A stretch of DNA of 21,399 nucleotides from contig CALJLD010000147.1 in NCBI GenBank assembly GCA_937982665.1, positions 1-21,399 of the forward strand, read 5' to 3'. The DNA is from an uncultured Planctomycetales bacterium. GTDB lineage: Bacteria; Planctomycetota; Planctomycetia; Pirellulales; S012-138. This document shows positions 13,686 to 21,399 of this stretch, piece after piece. Under the pieces are notes generated by a model. That model was not told where the DNA came from. It worked only from the letters and a program-made list of their open reading frames with translations, and searched no databases. Made by a program: the position numbers and the translations under genes. How positions within the stretch are numbered: the first letter of the stretch is position 1; each line of letters opens with the position of its first letter.

Positions 13686-14702
13686 ATGCTTGTGGTGATG
13701 CGCCGCGAGGCGACGAAAGAAGAAATTGAAGACGCCGTCGCGCGGATCAAGGAAATGGGGCTGGCCCCGCATCCCATGCCTGGCGCAACGCGGACCGCCA
13801 TTGGCATCACCGGCAATACAGGCGCTGTGGACCCTCGCCAGTTGGAATTGATGCCGGGCGTGATGGAGTTGATTCGTGTCACCAAGTCCTACAAGCTCTC
13901 CAGCCGGGAGATGCATCCGGACGATTCCTTCGTCACTGTTGGCGATGTGACGATTGGCCCAGGCAACTTCACGCTGATTTGTGGACCGTGCAGCGTTGAA
14001 GATGGGGAGATGATCCTCCGCACGGCGGAAGCCTTGATGGAGCGCGGGATCAAGATCATGAGGGCGGGAGCCTTCAAACCGCGGACCAGTCCTTACAGCT
14101 TTCAAGGTATGGGCGAAGCCGGACTGCGGCTGTTGGAGAAAGCCCGCGATGCGACCGGCATCAAGTTCGTCACGGAAGTCATGGATCATGACAACGTGGA
14201 CGTTTGCGAAAACACGGCCGACGTTCTGCAAATCGGCACTCGCAACATGCAGAACTTCAGCTTGCTGCGACGTTGCGGCAAGACGCGGAAGCCGGTTCTG
14301 CTGAAGCGCGGCATGTCCGCAACCATGGATGAATGGCTCATGGCCGCCGAATACATCATGGCCGGCGGCAACTACGAAGTGATCTTGTGCGAACGCGGAG
14401 TGCGAACGTTCTCGGACCATACCAGAAACACGCTGGACCTTTCTGTTGTTCCGCCGGTCAAAGAGCTATCGCACTTGCCGATCTTGGTCGATCCTTCGCA
14501 CGGAACCGGTCGCCGCGACTACGTTCCGCCAATGGCTTTGGCCGCATTGGCCGCCGGTGCGCATGGGCTGTTGATGGAAGTCCACCCAACACCGGAAAGA
14601 GCGTTGTCTGACGGCGCGCAGTCATTATGCTTTAAGCAACTGGATGAGTTGCTGGATCGCATCAAACGGCTGGCCGAACCGCTGGAGTTGAACGTCAACT
14701 AA
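13686..14702 (+). CDS. aroF: 3-deoxy-7-phosphoheptulonate (DAHP) synthase, AroF/AroG-beta type
   Basis: A 338-aa enzyme joining phosphoenolpyruvate and erythrose 4-phosphate, the first step of the shikimate pathway. The length fits the type I-beta class, with a ferredoxin-like N-terminal domain (about 1-70). Conserved sites include GPCSVE at 100-105 with the metal-ligand cysteine C102, the PEP-binding KPRTSP at 131-136, LKRGMSAT, and DPSHGTGRR from D269 with H272. The start at 13686 has TGAGGAG upstream; the open frame extends back to 13401 but that part is antisense to the flavin reductase-like gene. It is transcribed alone. The N-terminal domain in related enzymes mediates feedback inhibition by tyrosine or phenylalanine, which may apply here. 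Confidence 0.96.
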   Translation: MLVVMRREATKEEIEDAVARIKEMGLAPHPMPGATRTAIGITGNTGAVDPRQLELMPGVMELIRVTKSYKLSSREMHPDDSFVTVGDVTIGPGNFTLICGPCSVEDGEMILRTAEALMERGIKIMRAGAFKPRTSPYSFQGMGEAGLRLLEKARDATGIKFVTEVMDHDNVDVCENTADVLQIGTRNMQNFSLLRRCGKTRKPVLLKRGMSATMDEWLMAAEYIMAGGNYEVILCERGVRTFSDHTRNTLDLSVVPPVKELSHLPILVDPSHGTGRRDYVPPMALAALAAGAHGLLMEVHPTPERALSDGAQSLCFKQLDELLDRIKRLAEPLELNVN

Positions 14703-14721
14703 TAGCGGCATTCTTGTCGTC

Positions 14722-14738
14722 CCCGCGCAGGCGGGAAT
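14722..14738. repeat. REP-like palindrome after aroF
   Basis: CCCGC (14723-14727) and GCGGG (14732-14736) flank a GCAG centre within a TTGTCGTCCCCGCGC...GCGGGAATCCAG context. This closely resembles a short dispersed palindrome seen in many bacterial genomes. It lies 20 nt after aroF and before a convergent gene, so it could assist transcript ending for both. It has no T-run. Confidence 0.5.
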
Positions 14739-14786
14739 CCAGTCGATAGCGCGCCATGACGGAAACACGACGGAAAGGTGTGCCAA

Positions 14787-15443
14787 TTACTGCCCAAGTT
14801 CCAGCGTTCCCCACACACTCGGATCGTCCGTATAGGGGAAATCATTACTTACGCTGAATGTCTGTTCGCCGCGTTCGCGGTCCAGCAAACAGTACTGAAA
14901 GCCAAGGCGAGGGCTGGCGTCGCCGGGGTCATAGCCATTGAGACCTCCAGCATTGATCCAACCTTGGATGAAGTATCCTTGGCCCAGAGACTTTGTCCGC
15001 ACGGCCAGGTCACGCGTCGCCGCTGGCTTGGGATGTTCGCGAGCGCGGTGAATCATGATTTGATCCGCGACCGCATCCTGGCGGCGAGGCCCTCCGCCGG
15101 TGGGCATGAAAATGAAACGATGGCAAAACCGGCCGGCGCGGTGAATGGTTTGCGTATCGCGCGTGTCGATCCACACATGCAGGCCGTCACTCTCTTCAAG
15201 CTGACCTTCCCGGCACCAGGGGTATTGCTTTTTGCCGGTGACCTCCGCGCTGAAGGCCAAGCCGGCTTCGTTCCAGCCAACGCGAACGTCAGCGAATGTT
15301 GGATGGCCTTCCAACTCGCCGAAGGTCGGCAAACGGAACTTCGCGCCGAGATCAAAGTCAACGCCCGAAGCGCTCTCCGGCAACTTGCGGCAAGGCACGG
15401 CAAAGCGAAACAGGAGTCGCGGCGGGATGAGGGGTGCGCTCAT
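14787..15443 (-). CDS. CBM9/DOMON-like carbohydrate-binding domain protein
   Basis: A 218-aa protein that seems to consist of one beta-sandwich domain of the type 9 carbohydrate-binding module/DOMON-like kind. Characteristic stretches are FADVRVGWNEAGLAFSAEVTGKK, DGLHVWIDTRDTQTIHRAGRFCHRF and the closing GFQYCLLDRERGEQTFS region. In this fold the acidic and aromatic residues of the W-D-R segment lie near a calcium and sugar site. No signal peptide is evident, so it is either cytoplasmic or its true N-terminus differs. ATG 15443 is preferred over a TTG nine bases upstream, but neither has a good ribosome site. It follows the tRNA-binding protein gene by about 115 nt on the same strand. Confidence 0.75.
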   Translation of the reverse strand: MSAPLIPPRLLFRFAVPCRKLPESASGVDFDLGAKFRLPTFGELEGHPTFADVRVGWNEAGLAFSAEVTGKKQYPWCREGQLEESDGLHVWIDTRDTQTIHRAGRFCHRFIFMPTGGGPRRQDAVADQIMIHRAREHPKPAATRDLAVRTKSLGQGYFIQGWINAGGLNGYDPGDASPRLGFQYCLLDRERGEQTFSVSNDFPYTDDPSVWGTLELGQ

Positions 15444-15557
15444 CGGTGTCAAGTCGTCGTTTCGTTTGCGATCTGTGCCGGAGACAAGGAGACGTTAGGC
15501 GCTCGAAGCTACCATCTCGCAATCGCTGCTGTCTATGGCGCGAGCGGTTGGAGTGGC

Positions 15558-15929
15558 TCAGCCGGCCCTCGTCCCATCGGGCACCGGCCACTCCGGCATG
15601 GCCAAAGCCGGCTTGATTCCGTCGGCATAACCCAAGTCAAAGAGCATTCCTTCGGAGACTTCGCCCATCATTTTCTTGGGCGGAAGATTCAGCACGAACA
15701 GAGCCTGCCGGCCTTCAACTTCGTGGATGTTGTCACGTTCGTTCTTCATCCCGGCGAGTATCGTTCGCTGATGGTCGCCGAAGCTGACGCTCAACTTGAC
15801 CAGCGACTTGGAGTCTTTCGGGACGGCAACTTTCTGGATGGTGCCGACGCGAATATCGAGTTGTTGCAGCACGTCAAAGTTTACTTCCGGTTTGACGGGC
15901 GCTGGTTGGAAGGATTCGGACTCAGTCAT
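15558..15929 (-). CDS. CsaA-like tRNA-binding (OB-fold) protein
   Basis: A 123-aa protein made of one tRNA-binding OB-fold domain (PF01588 type), as in CsaA and the C-terminus of methionyl-tRNA synthetase. The diagnostic opening FDVLQQLDIRVGTIQKV is at about 18-34, followed by LVKLSVSFGDHQRTILAGM and LPPKKMMGEVSEGMLF. The core matches the family; the first 17 residues are a Pro/Glu-rich extension. Single-domain forms bind tRNA non-specifically and CsaA has been reported to act as an export-related chaperone; which role applies here is open. A strong intrinsic terminator separates it from the protease gene upstream on the same strand, so it needs its own promoter in the short gap 15930-15970. 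Confidence 0.9.
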   Translation of the reverse strand: MTESESFQPAPVKPEVNFDVLQQLDIRVGTIQKVAVPKDSKSLVKLSVSFGDHQRTILAGMKNERDNIHEVEGRQALFVLNLPPKKMMGEVSEGMLFDLGYADGIKPALAMPEWPVPDGTRAG

Positions 15930-15970
15930 GAAATTGCAATCAAAACGCGCGAATCTTGTTGGAGCGGCAA

Positions 15971-16003
15971 CAAAAAACCAGGCGCCGCAACGCGACGCCT
16001 GGT
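15971..16003 (-). terminator. Intrinsic terminator of the Met-zincin protease gene
   Basis: On the minus strand ACCAGGCG (16003-15996) pairs perfectly with CGCCTGGT (15984-15977) across an 11-nt loop, and the stem runs into six consecutive T (15977-15972). It begins 30 nt after the protease stop. This is the clearest Rho-independent terminator in the window. Confidence 0.85.
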
Positions 16004-16032
16004 GTTCAGTTTACAAAACGCAGAACCGTGGC

Positions 16033-18540
16033 CTAACCCCGTCGGCCGGGAAAGCCTGTCGGCGCCGCCGAGGCCGCAGCCGCCGGCTCAACAACCTTGG
16101 GATCCAGCGCCTTGGAGATCATCGCCAGCACCTGATTCAAGTGGGCGCGGGTGAGATCGTCCGAGGAATCGACCTTACCTTCGATCATGGTCTGCAACGT
16201 TTCCAACTCCGCGCGACACAATGCCGGCAGGTCTGTGCTGGCATCCTCGCTCTTTACTTGCGAGGCAAGCGTGTCAATGTACGCCCGCTGCAAGTTGCGG
16301 CGATAGAGATCGATCTCGACGACGTTGGCGTCCAGTTCGCTCCAAACGCCGCCGCGGACATCGGCCAACATTTCCGCTGGCGTGTAAATCGGATCGTCCT
16401 CAGAGGAGCGGCCCTTCATGCGTTCGGCATGTTCGGCCATCCGCTTAACACGAGCGGAGGAAATCAAACCGGAGAGGATTCGCCGCTGACCGTTGAGAAT
16501 GCGATCCGCCGCGCCTGTCGCTTCCAGCCGCATGGTGATGTCGGTTGAAATCAGAGCTTCCGGAACCTGGAAGGCGTGCTCGTTCAAGAACTCCACCGCG
16601 GCGCGCTGTCGCTTGCCGTTGATGGGGTGATAAACCTGTTCGGCATCGCCGAAGAACAACACAACCTCTTCAAAACCACCGACGGAACCAAGCACGTGGT
16701 TCAACTCACGGTTCCGCTGGCCAAGAAGTTGGTCATACATGTTGGAGAGCAAGTCATAGTCCTTGCCTTCCTTGCAGCAGGCTTGAACCAGATATTCGGC
16801 GACGCGGTTGATGTTTTGCATCCCTAGCGCCGTGGCTTCCACCGGATCAGACCCAAGGTCTTCCGTTTGACGGCCCGGGTCCTCGCCCGAAGCATTGCCG
16901 AAGCGGAACATCGGGTTGTCAATCTGTTGGGCCAGCAAGTCGCGTTGGCCGGCTTCCTCGGCTTCAGCATCCGCATATTCACGGTAGCCCCACTTCACGG
17001 CGAAGAAATCGTAAGGGCCGATCTTGGGGATCAAGGTTGCGTTGTCGCCGGGCTGAGCCACGTAATTAAAGCGGCCGTAGTCCATGATGCTGGCTTCCGT
17101 ACCGTTCTTGGCGGTGAACTCCGCATCGCGAAGTTGCTCCACCGTGAACGAGGACGAAGCCTTCATGTTATGGGGGAAACCAAGCGAGTGTCCCACTTCG
17201 TGCGCAACCACGTAGGCCAGCAATTCGCCAACCAGATCGTCAGGCATCGGCAGTTGTTGCGCTCGCTCATCATTCGGCGAAGCCTGCACGAAGTACCAAT
17301 CGCGGGCCAGCTTCAGCACGTTGTGATAGATGCGGACATCCGCTTCCAGGATTTCGCCGGTGCGAGGATCATGCACGTGCGGGCCAAATGCGTTTTCCGT
17401 GGTGGACGGCAACCAACGAATGCTGGAGATGCGGGCGTCTTCCGGATCCCAATCGGGATCTTCCTGAGGACTGGGAGCAAGCTTGCCGAGGATGGCGTTC
17501 TTGAATCCTGCTTCTTCAAAGGCCGGTTGCCACATCTCGATGCCCTTCTTCACGTAGGGCTTCCACTTTTCGGGAACTTCGCGAGCAACGTAAAACACAA
17601 TCGGCTTGACCGGTTCGGAAACGGCCGCTTCCGGGTCTTGCTTTTCCAAGCGCCAACGGGTGATGTAGCTGACATCATCAACGGCGTGGTATTCACTGGT
17701 GCCGTAGTCTTGGAAGCGAACGGAAAAGAAGCCAACGCGCTGGTCGGTTTCGCGCGGTGTCATGGGATCTTCCGGCAACTTCAACATACTGTGATGAACA
17801 ACGGCGGTGATGTTGCCGCCAGCGCCACCACGACCGCGACCACCGCGTCCGCCAGCTGCGTCTCCGCTTCCGGGACGATAGGTCGCCAAGACATTTGTTT
17901 CGATGTTTTGCGGGAAGGCCTTAACCGATTCCAGGAAGGTCTTGCCGGTGTCCATGGCTCCAGCGCTCAAAGCGCGGGCCGCGCTGATCTCGCTGACGTC
18001 GGTCTTGAACAGATCTGTGACTTCAATGACAGGCGCTTTGTCCGCGCCCCAGGCTTCCACATCAAAGGTCATAACGATGGGTGCCAGGTTGCTGGCTTCC
18101 ACGGCCGACGTAATGTACTCATCCCCTTCTCGGGCACGGACGTTGTAACGAACGTCTCGCAGCAGCACTTTGTTGTCATCGCCTTCGCGAAGTTCCCAAC
18201 GCATCACGCGGTCATTGACGTCCATCCCGGCATAGCTTGCGCCGGCGACGGTTTGATCAATGCTGGTGACCCAGAGCATGTCCTTGCCGAGTTCCTCTCG
18301 CGGAATCTCGTAGTACAGCTTGGAGCCAACGGTGTGCACCTTGAACAGGCCGACTTTGGTTTCGGCCTTGTCCGTGATGACCTCGTCATACTTCTTGACG
18401 CCATCTTCGGACTCGCTGCTGTTTCCGTTTCCGTTTCCGCTTTGTCCACGTCCGCGGCGTTGTGCGTCAGCATCAGTGGACATGAAAATCAAACCTGCCA
18501 TTGCCAGGCAGGTCATCCAAACCGCCATTCTTCGTCGCAT
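16033..18540 (-). CDS. Exported zinc-dependent metalloprotease (Met-zincin, DUF5117/DUF5118 type)
   Basis: An 835-aa protein with signal peptide (about 1-26, ending STDADA). A short Arg-Gly/Asn-rich stretch (about 28-45) precedes the DUF5118/DUF5117-type region, including YDEVITDKAETKVGLFKVH and GKDMLWVTSIDQT. The catalytic site HEVGHSLGFPH lies at 447-457, giving zinc ligands H447, H451 and H457 and general base E448. The domain around it is of the DUF4953 Met-zincin type. A Gly-Arg-rich insert (about 224-241) interrupts the N-terminal domain. Members are large secreted or periplasmic proteases of unknown substrate, frequent in planctomycetes and Bacteroidota. GAGGT at suitable spacing supports the start. 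It appears monocistronic, closed by the terminator at 15971-16003. Confidence 0.92.
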   Translation of the reverse strand: MRRRMAVWMTCLAMAGLIFMSTDADAQRRGRGQSGNGNGNSSESEDGVKKYDEVITDKAETKVGLFKVHTVGSKLYYEIPREELGKDMLWVTSIDQTVAGASYAGMDVNDRVMRWELREGDDNKVLLRDVRYNVRAREGDEYITSAVEASNLAPIVMTFDVEAWGADKAPVIEVTDLFKTDVSEISAARALSAGAMDTGKTFLESVKAFPQNIETNVLATYRPGSGDAAGGRGGRGRGGAGGNITAVVHHSMLKLPEDPMTPRETDQRVGFFSVRFQDYGTSEYHAVDDVSYITRWRLEKQDPEAAVSEPVKPIVFYVAREVPEKWKPYVKKGIEMWQPAFEEAGFKNAILGKLAPSPQEDPDWDPEDARISSIRWLPSTTENAFGPHVHDPRTGEILEADVRIYHNVLKLARDWYFVQASPNDERAQQLPMPDDLVGELLAYVVAHEVGHSLGFPHNMKASSSFTVEQLRDAEFTAKNGTEASIMDYGRFNYVAQPGDNATLIPKIGPYDFFAVKWGYREYADAEAEEAGQRDLLAQQIDNPMFRFGNASGEDPGRQTEDLGSDPVEATALGMQNINRVAEYLVQACCKEGKDYDLLSNMYDQLLGQRNRELNHVLGSVGGFEEVVLFFGDAEQVYHPINGKRQRAAVEFLNEHAFQVPEALISTDITMRLEATGAADRILNGQRRILSGLISSARVKRMAEHAERMKGRSSEDDPIYTPAEMLADVRGGVWSELDANVVEIDLYRRNLQRAYIDTLASQVKSEDASTDLPALCRAELETLQTMIEGKVDSSDDLTRAHLNQVLAMISKALDPKVVEPAAAASAAPTGFPGRRG

Positions 18541-18861
18541 GTCTCGACCTCACTTGGGGGGAATTGGAAGGAGATGACTATCGCCGTCAATTGCGCCTGC
18601 GGCACGCAAGTCGTCGACGGTAGTTGGGGATTCCGCTGCTAAGCTCTGCCTCGGATGTTTTGCCCAACAGGCATCCGGCTTCGCCATGTCAAGATAGCGT
18701 CGCCATTGTGACATTGCACGAATGACGTGATCGGAAAAACCAGGATTTCCGGAAAAGTGGCCGAGGGCGAACAGGCTCGCACGACCATGCAGAATTCGCG
18801 AAGCCAGCAAGCATTCGGGTTAGGCAAGATGTGCGGTTCCCGCTGGCAAAGCGTCGCGGCG
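18541..18861. other. Upstream region of the metalloprotease gene
   Basis: About 320 nt between the end of the phzF-like gene and the protease start, both leftward. It should contain the protease promoter, but I see no convincing -35/-10 pair. A leftward ORF at 18810-18550 (86 aa) ends just before the protease start and could be a leader gene; it has no recognised domain and no clear ribosome site, so it is not called. Confidence 0.4.
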
Positions 18862-19668
18862 CTAATGGGACAAGGCGAATTCGCCCTGCAGCATGGTGAT
18901 GGCATGTCCGCCCAACACGCACCGATCGCCTTCCAAACGCACATTCACAACGCCGCCGCGCGAAGACGCCTGATAGCCAACCATCTGCTGCTTGTTCAGT
19001 TTCTCAGCCCAATACGGCGCAAGTGCGCAATGGGCGGAACCGGTCACAGGGTCTTCGTCAACGCCGGAGCCTGGTGCGAAAAAACGCGAGATGAAGTCAC
19101 AGCGGGCGTCGTCAGAACGCGCCGTGACGATAATGCCGCGAATGTCCAACTCGCGCAGCGCGCGATGATCAGGCGTGAGTTGGCGAACCACATCGGCGCT
19201 TTCAAGTTCCAATAAGTAGTCAAAGCGCGTCTTGCATGCGTGGACCGACTTCGCGCCCAAGGCAGACTCGAGCTCGTCAACGTGCTTGACCTCGTGCAGT
19301 TCTGACTTGGGGAAATCCAATTCAATCAATTCGCCTTTGGCGTGTGCCTCCAACAATCCGCTCCGCGTGTGAAACCGAATGGGCACGCTACGATCTGCCA
19401 GGCCGGACTCCCATAACACATGCGCGGAGGCCAGAGTCGCGTGACCGCACAACTCCACTTCCACAGCCGGCGTGAACCAGCGCAGGTTGAAGCCATCTTC
19501 CACGCGGCGCAAGAACGCCGTCTCGGAAAGATTCATCTCCGTGGCGATGGATTGCAGCGTGTCATCATCCAACTGGGCCTGCTCGTCATTCAACACGCAC
19601 ACAGCGGCCGGATTGCCGGAAAACGGCTCGCTGGCAAATGCATCAACCGTGGTGATGGAGAGTTTCAT
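18862..19668 (-). CDS. PhzF-family isomerase/epimerase-like protein
   Basis: A 268-aa protein of the PhzF family, whose two domains share the diaminopimelate epimerase fold. Signature segments are VDAFASEPFSGNPAAV at 8-23, MNLSETAFL with the catalytic-type glutamate E49, CGHAT at 74-78, and DPVTGSAHCALAPYW near 210-225. The start at 19668 is supported by GAGGTG just upstream; the open frame extends to 19833 but without family sequence. Characterised members isomerise a phenazine precursor, but there are no phenazine genes here, so the substrate is unknown. It is divergent from the yggS-type gene across about 175 nt. Confidence 0.93.
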   Translation of the reverse strand: MKLSITTVDAFASEPFSGNPAAVCVLNDEQAQLDDDTLQSIATEMNLSETAFLRRVEDGFNLRWFTPAVEVELCGHATLASAHVLWESGLADRSVPIRFHTRSGLLEAHAKGELIELDFPKSELHEVKHVDELESALGAKSVHACKTRFDYLLELESADVVRQLTPDHRALRELDIRGIIVTARSDDARCDFISRFFAPGSGVDEDPVTGSAHCALAPYWAEKLNKQQMVGYQASSRGGVVNVRLEGDRCVLGGHAITMLQGEFALSH

Positions 19669-19842
19669 TGGGGGCACCTCGATAAGAAAACTGCGACCCT
19701 TCCAGCTTACGGTTGAATCCCTGTTTGGGAAACTGGGCGTCAGGCGGTTGCCAAAACGGGCCCTTGTGGCGATACAAGGAAAAGACTTCAAGTCGATACT
19801 CTTGAAGCACTTGCCACCCACATACCTGATCACGTTTCGTCG

Positions 19843-20550
19843 ATGGAATTAACCACTCGCCAGACGAGACTCCTTGAGAACCTGCAAGCGGTTCAAGCGC
19901 GGATTGCCGAAGCCGCGCAAACGGCAGGCCGCGCTGTTGCGGACGTGCAATTGGTTGCCGTGACGAAATATGTTGACGCTGACATTGCGCGCGACCTCGT
20001 CGTCGCCGGTTGCAAAGTGCTGGGCGAAAGCCGGCCACAGCAGTTGTGGGACAAAGCAAAGTCGCTCGATGACCTCGACGTGCGCTGGCATTTGATCGGG
20101 CACTTGCAGCGAAACAAAGTTGACCGCACGTTGCCACTTTGCGAGTTGATTCACTCGGTCGACAGCGAACGCTTGCTCACGGCCATCAACGCCGCGGCAT
20201 CGGAACAACGCCTGGCGAACGTACTGCTGGAAGTCAACACTTCCGGAGAAAGCGAAAAGCATGGGCTCACCGCCGAGGAACTGCCGCGGTTATTAGACCA
20301 GACTCAGCAATGGCCTCGCGTTCGCATCCGAGGGCTAATGACCATGGCCGCCCGAGACGCAACTGGGAACGCCGCGCGCAAAAGCTTTGCGGCCCTGCGC
20401 GAGCTTCGAGATCAGGTAACAAACAACGCTCCCGCGAACCTTGACCTTGCGGAGCTGTCAATGGGAATGAGCGGTGACTTTGCCGAAGCAATCCTGGAAG
20501 GTGCAACCATCGTGCGCGTGGGCTCTGCGTTGTTTGAAGGTGTTGATTGA
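19843..20550 (+). CDS. yggS: YggS/PLPBP-family PLP-binding protein
   Basis: A 235-aa PLP-homeostasis protein with the alanine racemase-like barrel. The PLP lysine is K42 in LVAVTKYV. Other family marks are GESRPQQLWDK (the usual GENY/GENR region), HLIGHLQRNK, LLEVNTSGESEKHG, RGLMTMAA, and LSMGMSGDFAEAI, which holds the phosphate-binding residues, ending with RVGSALFEG. Length is normal. The family is not an active racemase and instead controls free PLP and amino-acid balance in the cytoplasm. It often sits in cell-division or proC neighbourhoods, but here it stands between a PhzF-type gene and a sugar permease. No strong ribosome site precedes ATG 19843. Confidence 0.94.
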   Translation: MELTTRQTRLLENLQAVQARIAEAAQTAGRAVADVQLVAVTKYVDADIARDLVVAGCKVLGESRPQQLWDKAKSLDDLDVRWHLIGHLQRNKVDRTLPLCELIHSVDSERLLTAINAAASEQRLANVLLEVNTSGESEKHGLTAEELPRLLDQTQQWPRVRIRGLMTMAARDATGNAARKSFAALRELRDQVTNNAPANLDLAELSMGMSGDFAEAILEGATIVRVGSALFEGVD

Positions 20551-20611
20551 TCGCAAAGTCGTCCTAGATTTCTTCGCTTGACCGAAGTTCTTCCAACTGG
20601 TTTTTTTATCA

Positions 20612-21399
20612 GTGCCCCGGCCACTCCCTCAACGCACGCGCGTCATCATGCACCTGGTCCTGTTGGGCGCGGCGGTGTTGTTTGCCGGACCGCTGGTGTG
20701 GATGGTGCTGTCGTCGCTCAAGAGCGGAACTGAGATCACATCGAACCCAACAGGCGTGCTGCCGGAAGCCTGGCAGTGGGAGAACTATGCGGACGCAGTG
20801 ACGGTGATTCCTTTCGTCACGTATTTGCGCAACTCGTTGATCCTGTGCTTGGGCTGTGTGGCCGGGACGTTGCTTTCCTGCTCGATGGTTGCCTACGGCT
20901 TCGCCAGACTGCAATGGCGAGGGCGGCGGCTGATGTTTGGGATCTTGATCTCCACGATGCTGCTCCCCTGGCAGGCGACGATGATCCCCCGCTTTCTGCT
21001 GTTGAAAGAGGTGGGCTTGTATGACAGCCTGGGCGCGCTGATCTTGCCGACATTCCTCGGCGACGCGTTCTATATCTTTTTGCTGCGGCAGTTCTTTTTA
21101 ACGGTGCCGGAAGAGCTGAGCGAAGCCGCGCGGCTGGACGGCTGCGGCGAGTGGGGCATCTTTTGGCGGATCATGCTGCCACTGGCCAAGCCGGCCTTGG
21201 CGACAGTCGCGCTCTTTCAATTTGTGGCAGCGTGGAATGACTTTCAGGGACCGCTGTTGTACCTGAACGATCCCGCCCGCTTCCCACTGGCGTATGGGCT
21301 GGAACGCTTCGTCAGTTCGTACTCCAGCGAAACGCATTTGCTGTTGGCCGCGGCCAGCTTGTTCACGCTGCCAATTGTGGTGCTGTTCTTCCTGACGCA
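20612..21399 (+). CDS. Sugar ABC transporter permease, MalG type (3' end beyond window)
   Basis: An open frame running off the right edge, about 262 residues visible. It is an inner-membrane permease of carbohydrate ABC importers. The first helix ends with FAGPLVWMVLSSLKS, typical for the MalG side of the pair. A series of hydrophobic helices follows, and the EAA loop that docks on the ATPase reads EELSEAARLDGCGEWGIFWR followed by IMLPLAKPAL. A further family stretch is FQFVAAWNDFQGPLLYL. GTG 20612 is chosen because it gives the short basic N-terminus usual in the family; ATG 20648 is the alternative. Neither has a good ribosome site. About 10-20 residues are probably missing. Partner genes would lie beyond the window, since none lie upstream. 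Confidence 0.9.
   Translation, partial: MPRPLPQRTRVIMHLVLLGAAVLFAGPLVWMVLSSLKSGTEITSNPTGVLPEAWQWENYADAVTVIPFVTYLRNSLILCLGCVAGTLLSCSMVAYGFARLQWRGRRLMFGILISTMLLPWQATMIPRFLLLKEVGLYDSLGALILPTFLGDAFYIFLLRQFFLTVPEELSEAARLDGCGEWGIFWRIMLPLAKPALATVALFQFVAAWNDFQGPLLYLNDPARFPLAYGLERFVSSYSSETHLLLAAASLFTLPIVVLFFLT

Noticed and set aside
16867..18642. Plus-strand ORF of 591 codons opposite the Met-zincin gene
   Set aside because: The opposite strand encodes a complete HExxHxxGxxH protease; the plus frame shows no recognisable family and is a codon-bias shadow.
18550..18810. Small leftward gene of 86 codons ahead of the metalloprotease
   Set aside because: It has no recognised domain, no ribosome site and no signal peptide; it was kept only as a remark on the intergenic region.

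Overview
The window reads as chromosomal DNA of a planctomycete, probably of the Pirellulales type. The basis is indirect: an ECF sigma factor translationally fused to a transmembrane Ser/Thr kinase, a CotH/DUF4956 locus, a large Met-zincin protease of the DUF5117/DUF5118 class, Arg-Gly-rich low-complexity tracts in several exported proteins, and moderately GC-rich DNA with long false antisense ORFs. No rRNA, tRNA, CRISPR array, transposase or prophage gene was seen.

Region 1 (1-6840) is a signalling/envelope block on the + strand: ECF sigma factor, Ser/Thr kinase (4-nt overlap), a DUF4956 membrane protein and an exported CotH-family protein. The extracytoplasmic part of the kinase and the N-terminal part of the CotH protein carry the same collinear helical module, with LTxxQ-type motifs ending in W-x3-IG-x-P. 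This suggests one sensory or assembly system. Region 2 (6870-9827) is a BlaI-family repressor plus M56 peptidase operon, divergent from a trypsin-like exported protease. The shared intergenic DNA has TAAGTCAG-type dyads placed over both predicted promoters, so the protease is probably under BlaI control.

Region 3 (9828-11282) holds a multi-hairpin repeat element, an array of seven 21-bp repeats and a hemolysin III/PAQR-type membrane protein. Region 4 (11563-14740) holds a DUF429-like protein with a C-terminal C2H2-like zinc finger, a flavin reductase-like protein, and the type I DAHP synthase AroF followed by a REP-like hairpin. Region 5 (14787-19668, minus strand) holds a CBM9/DOMON-like protein, a CsaA-like tRNA-binding protein, a strong intrinsic terminator, the Met-zincin protease and a PhzF-family protein. 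Region 6 (19843-21399) holds a YggS-type PLP protein and a MalG-type sugar ABC permease cut by the window end.

Most genes outside regions 1 and 2 look like independent housekeeping or single-gene units, often divergent or convergent. The two places with evident system-level logic are the sigma/kinase/DUF4956/CotH block and the BlaI/M56/protease block.
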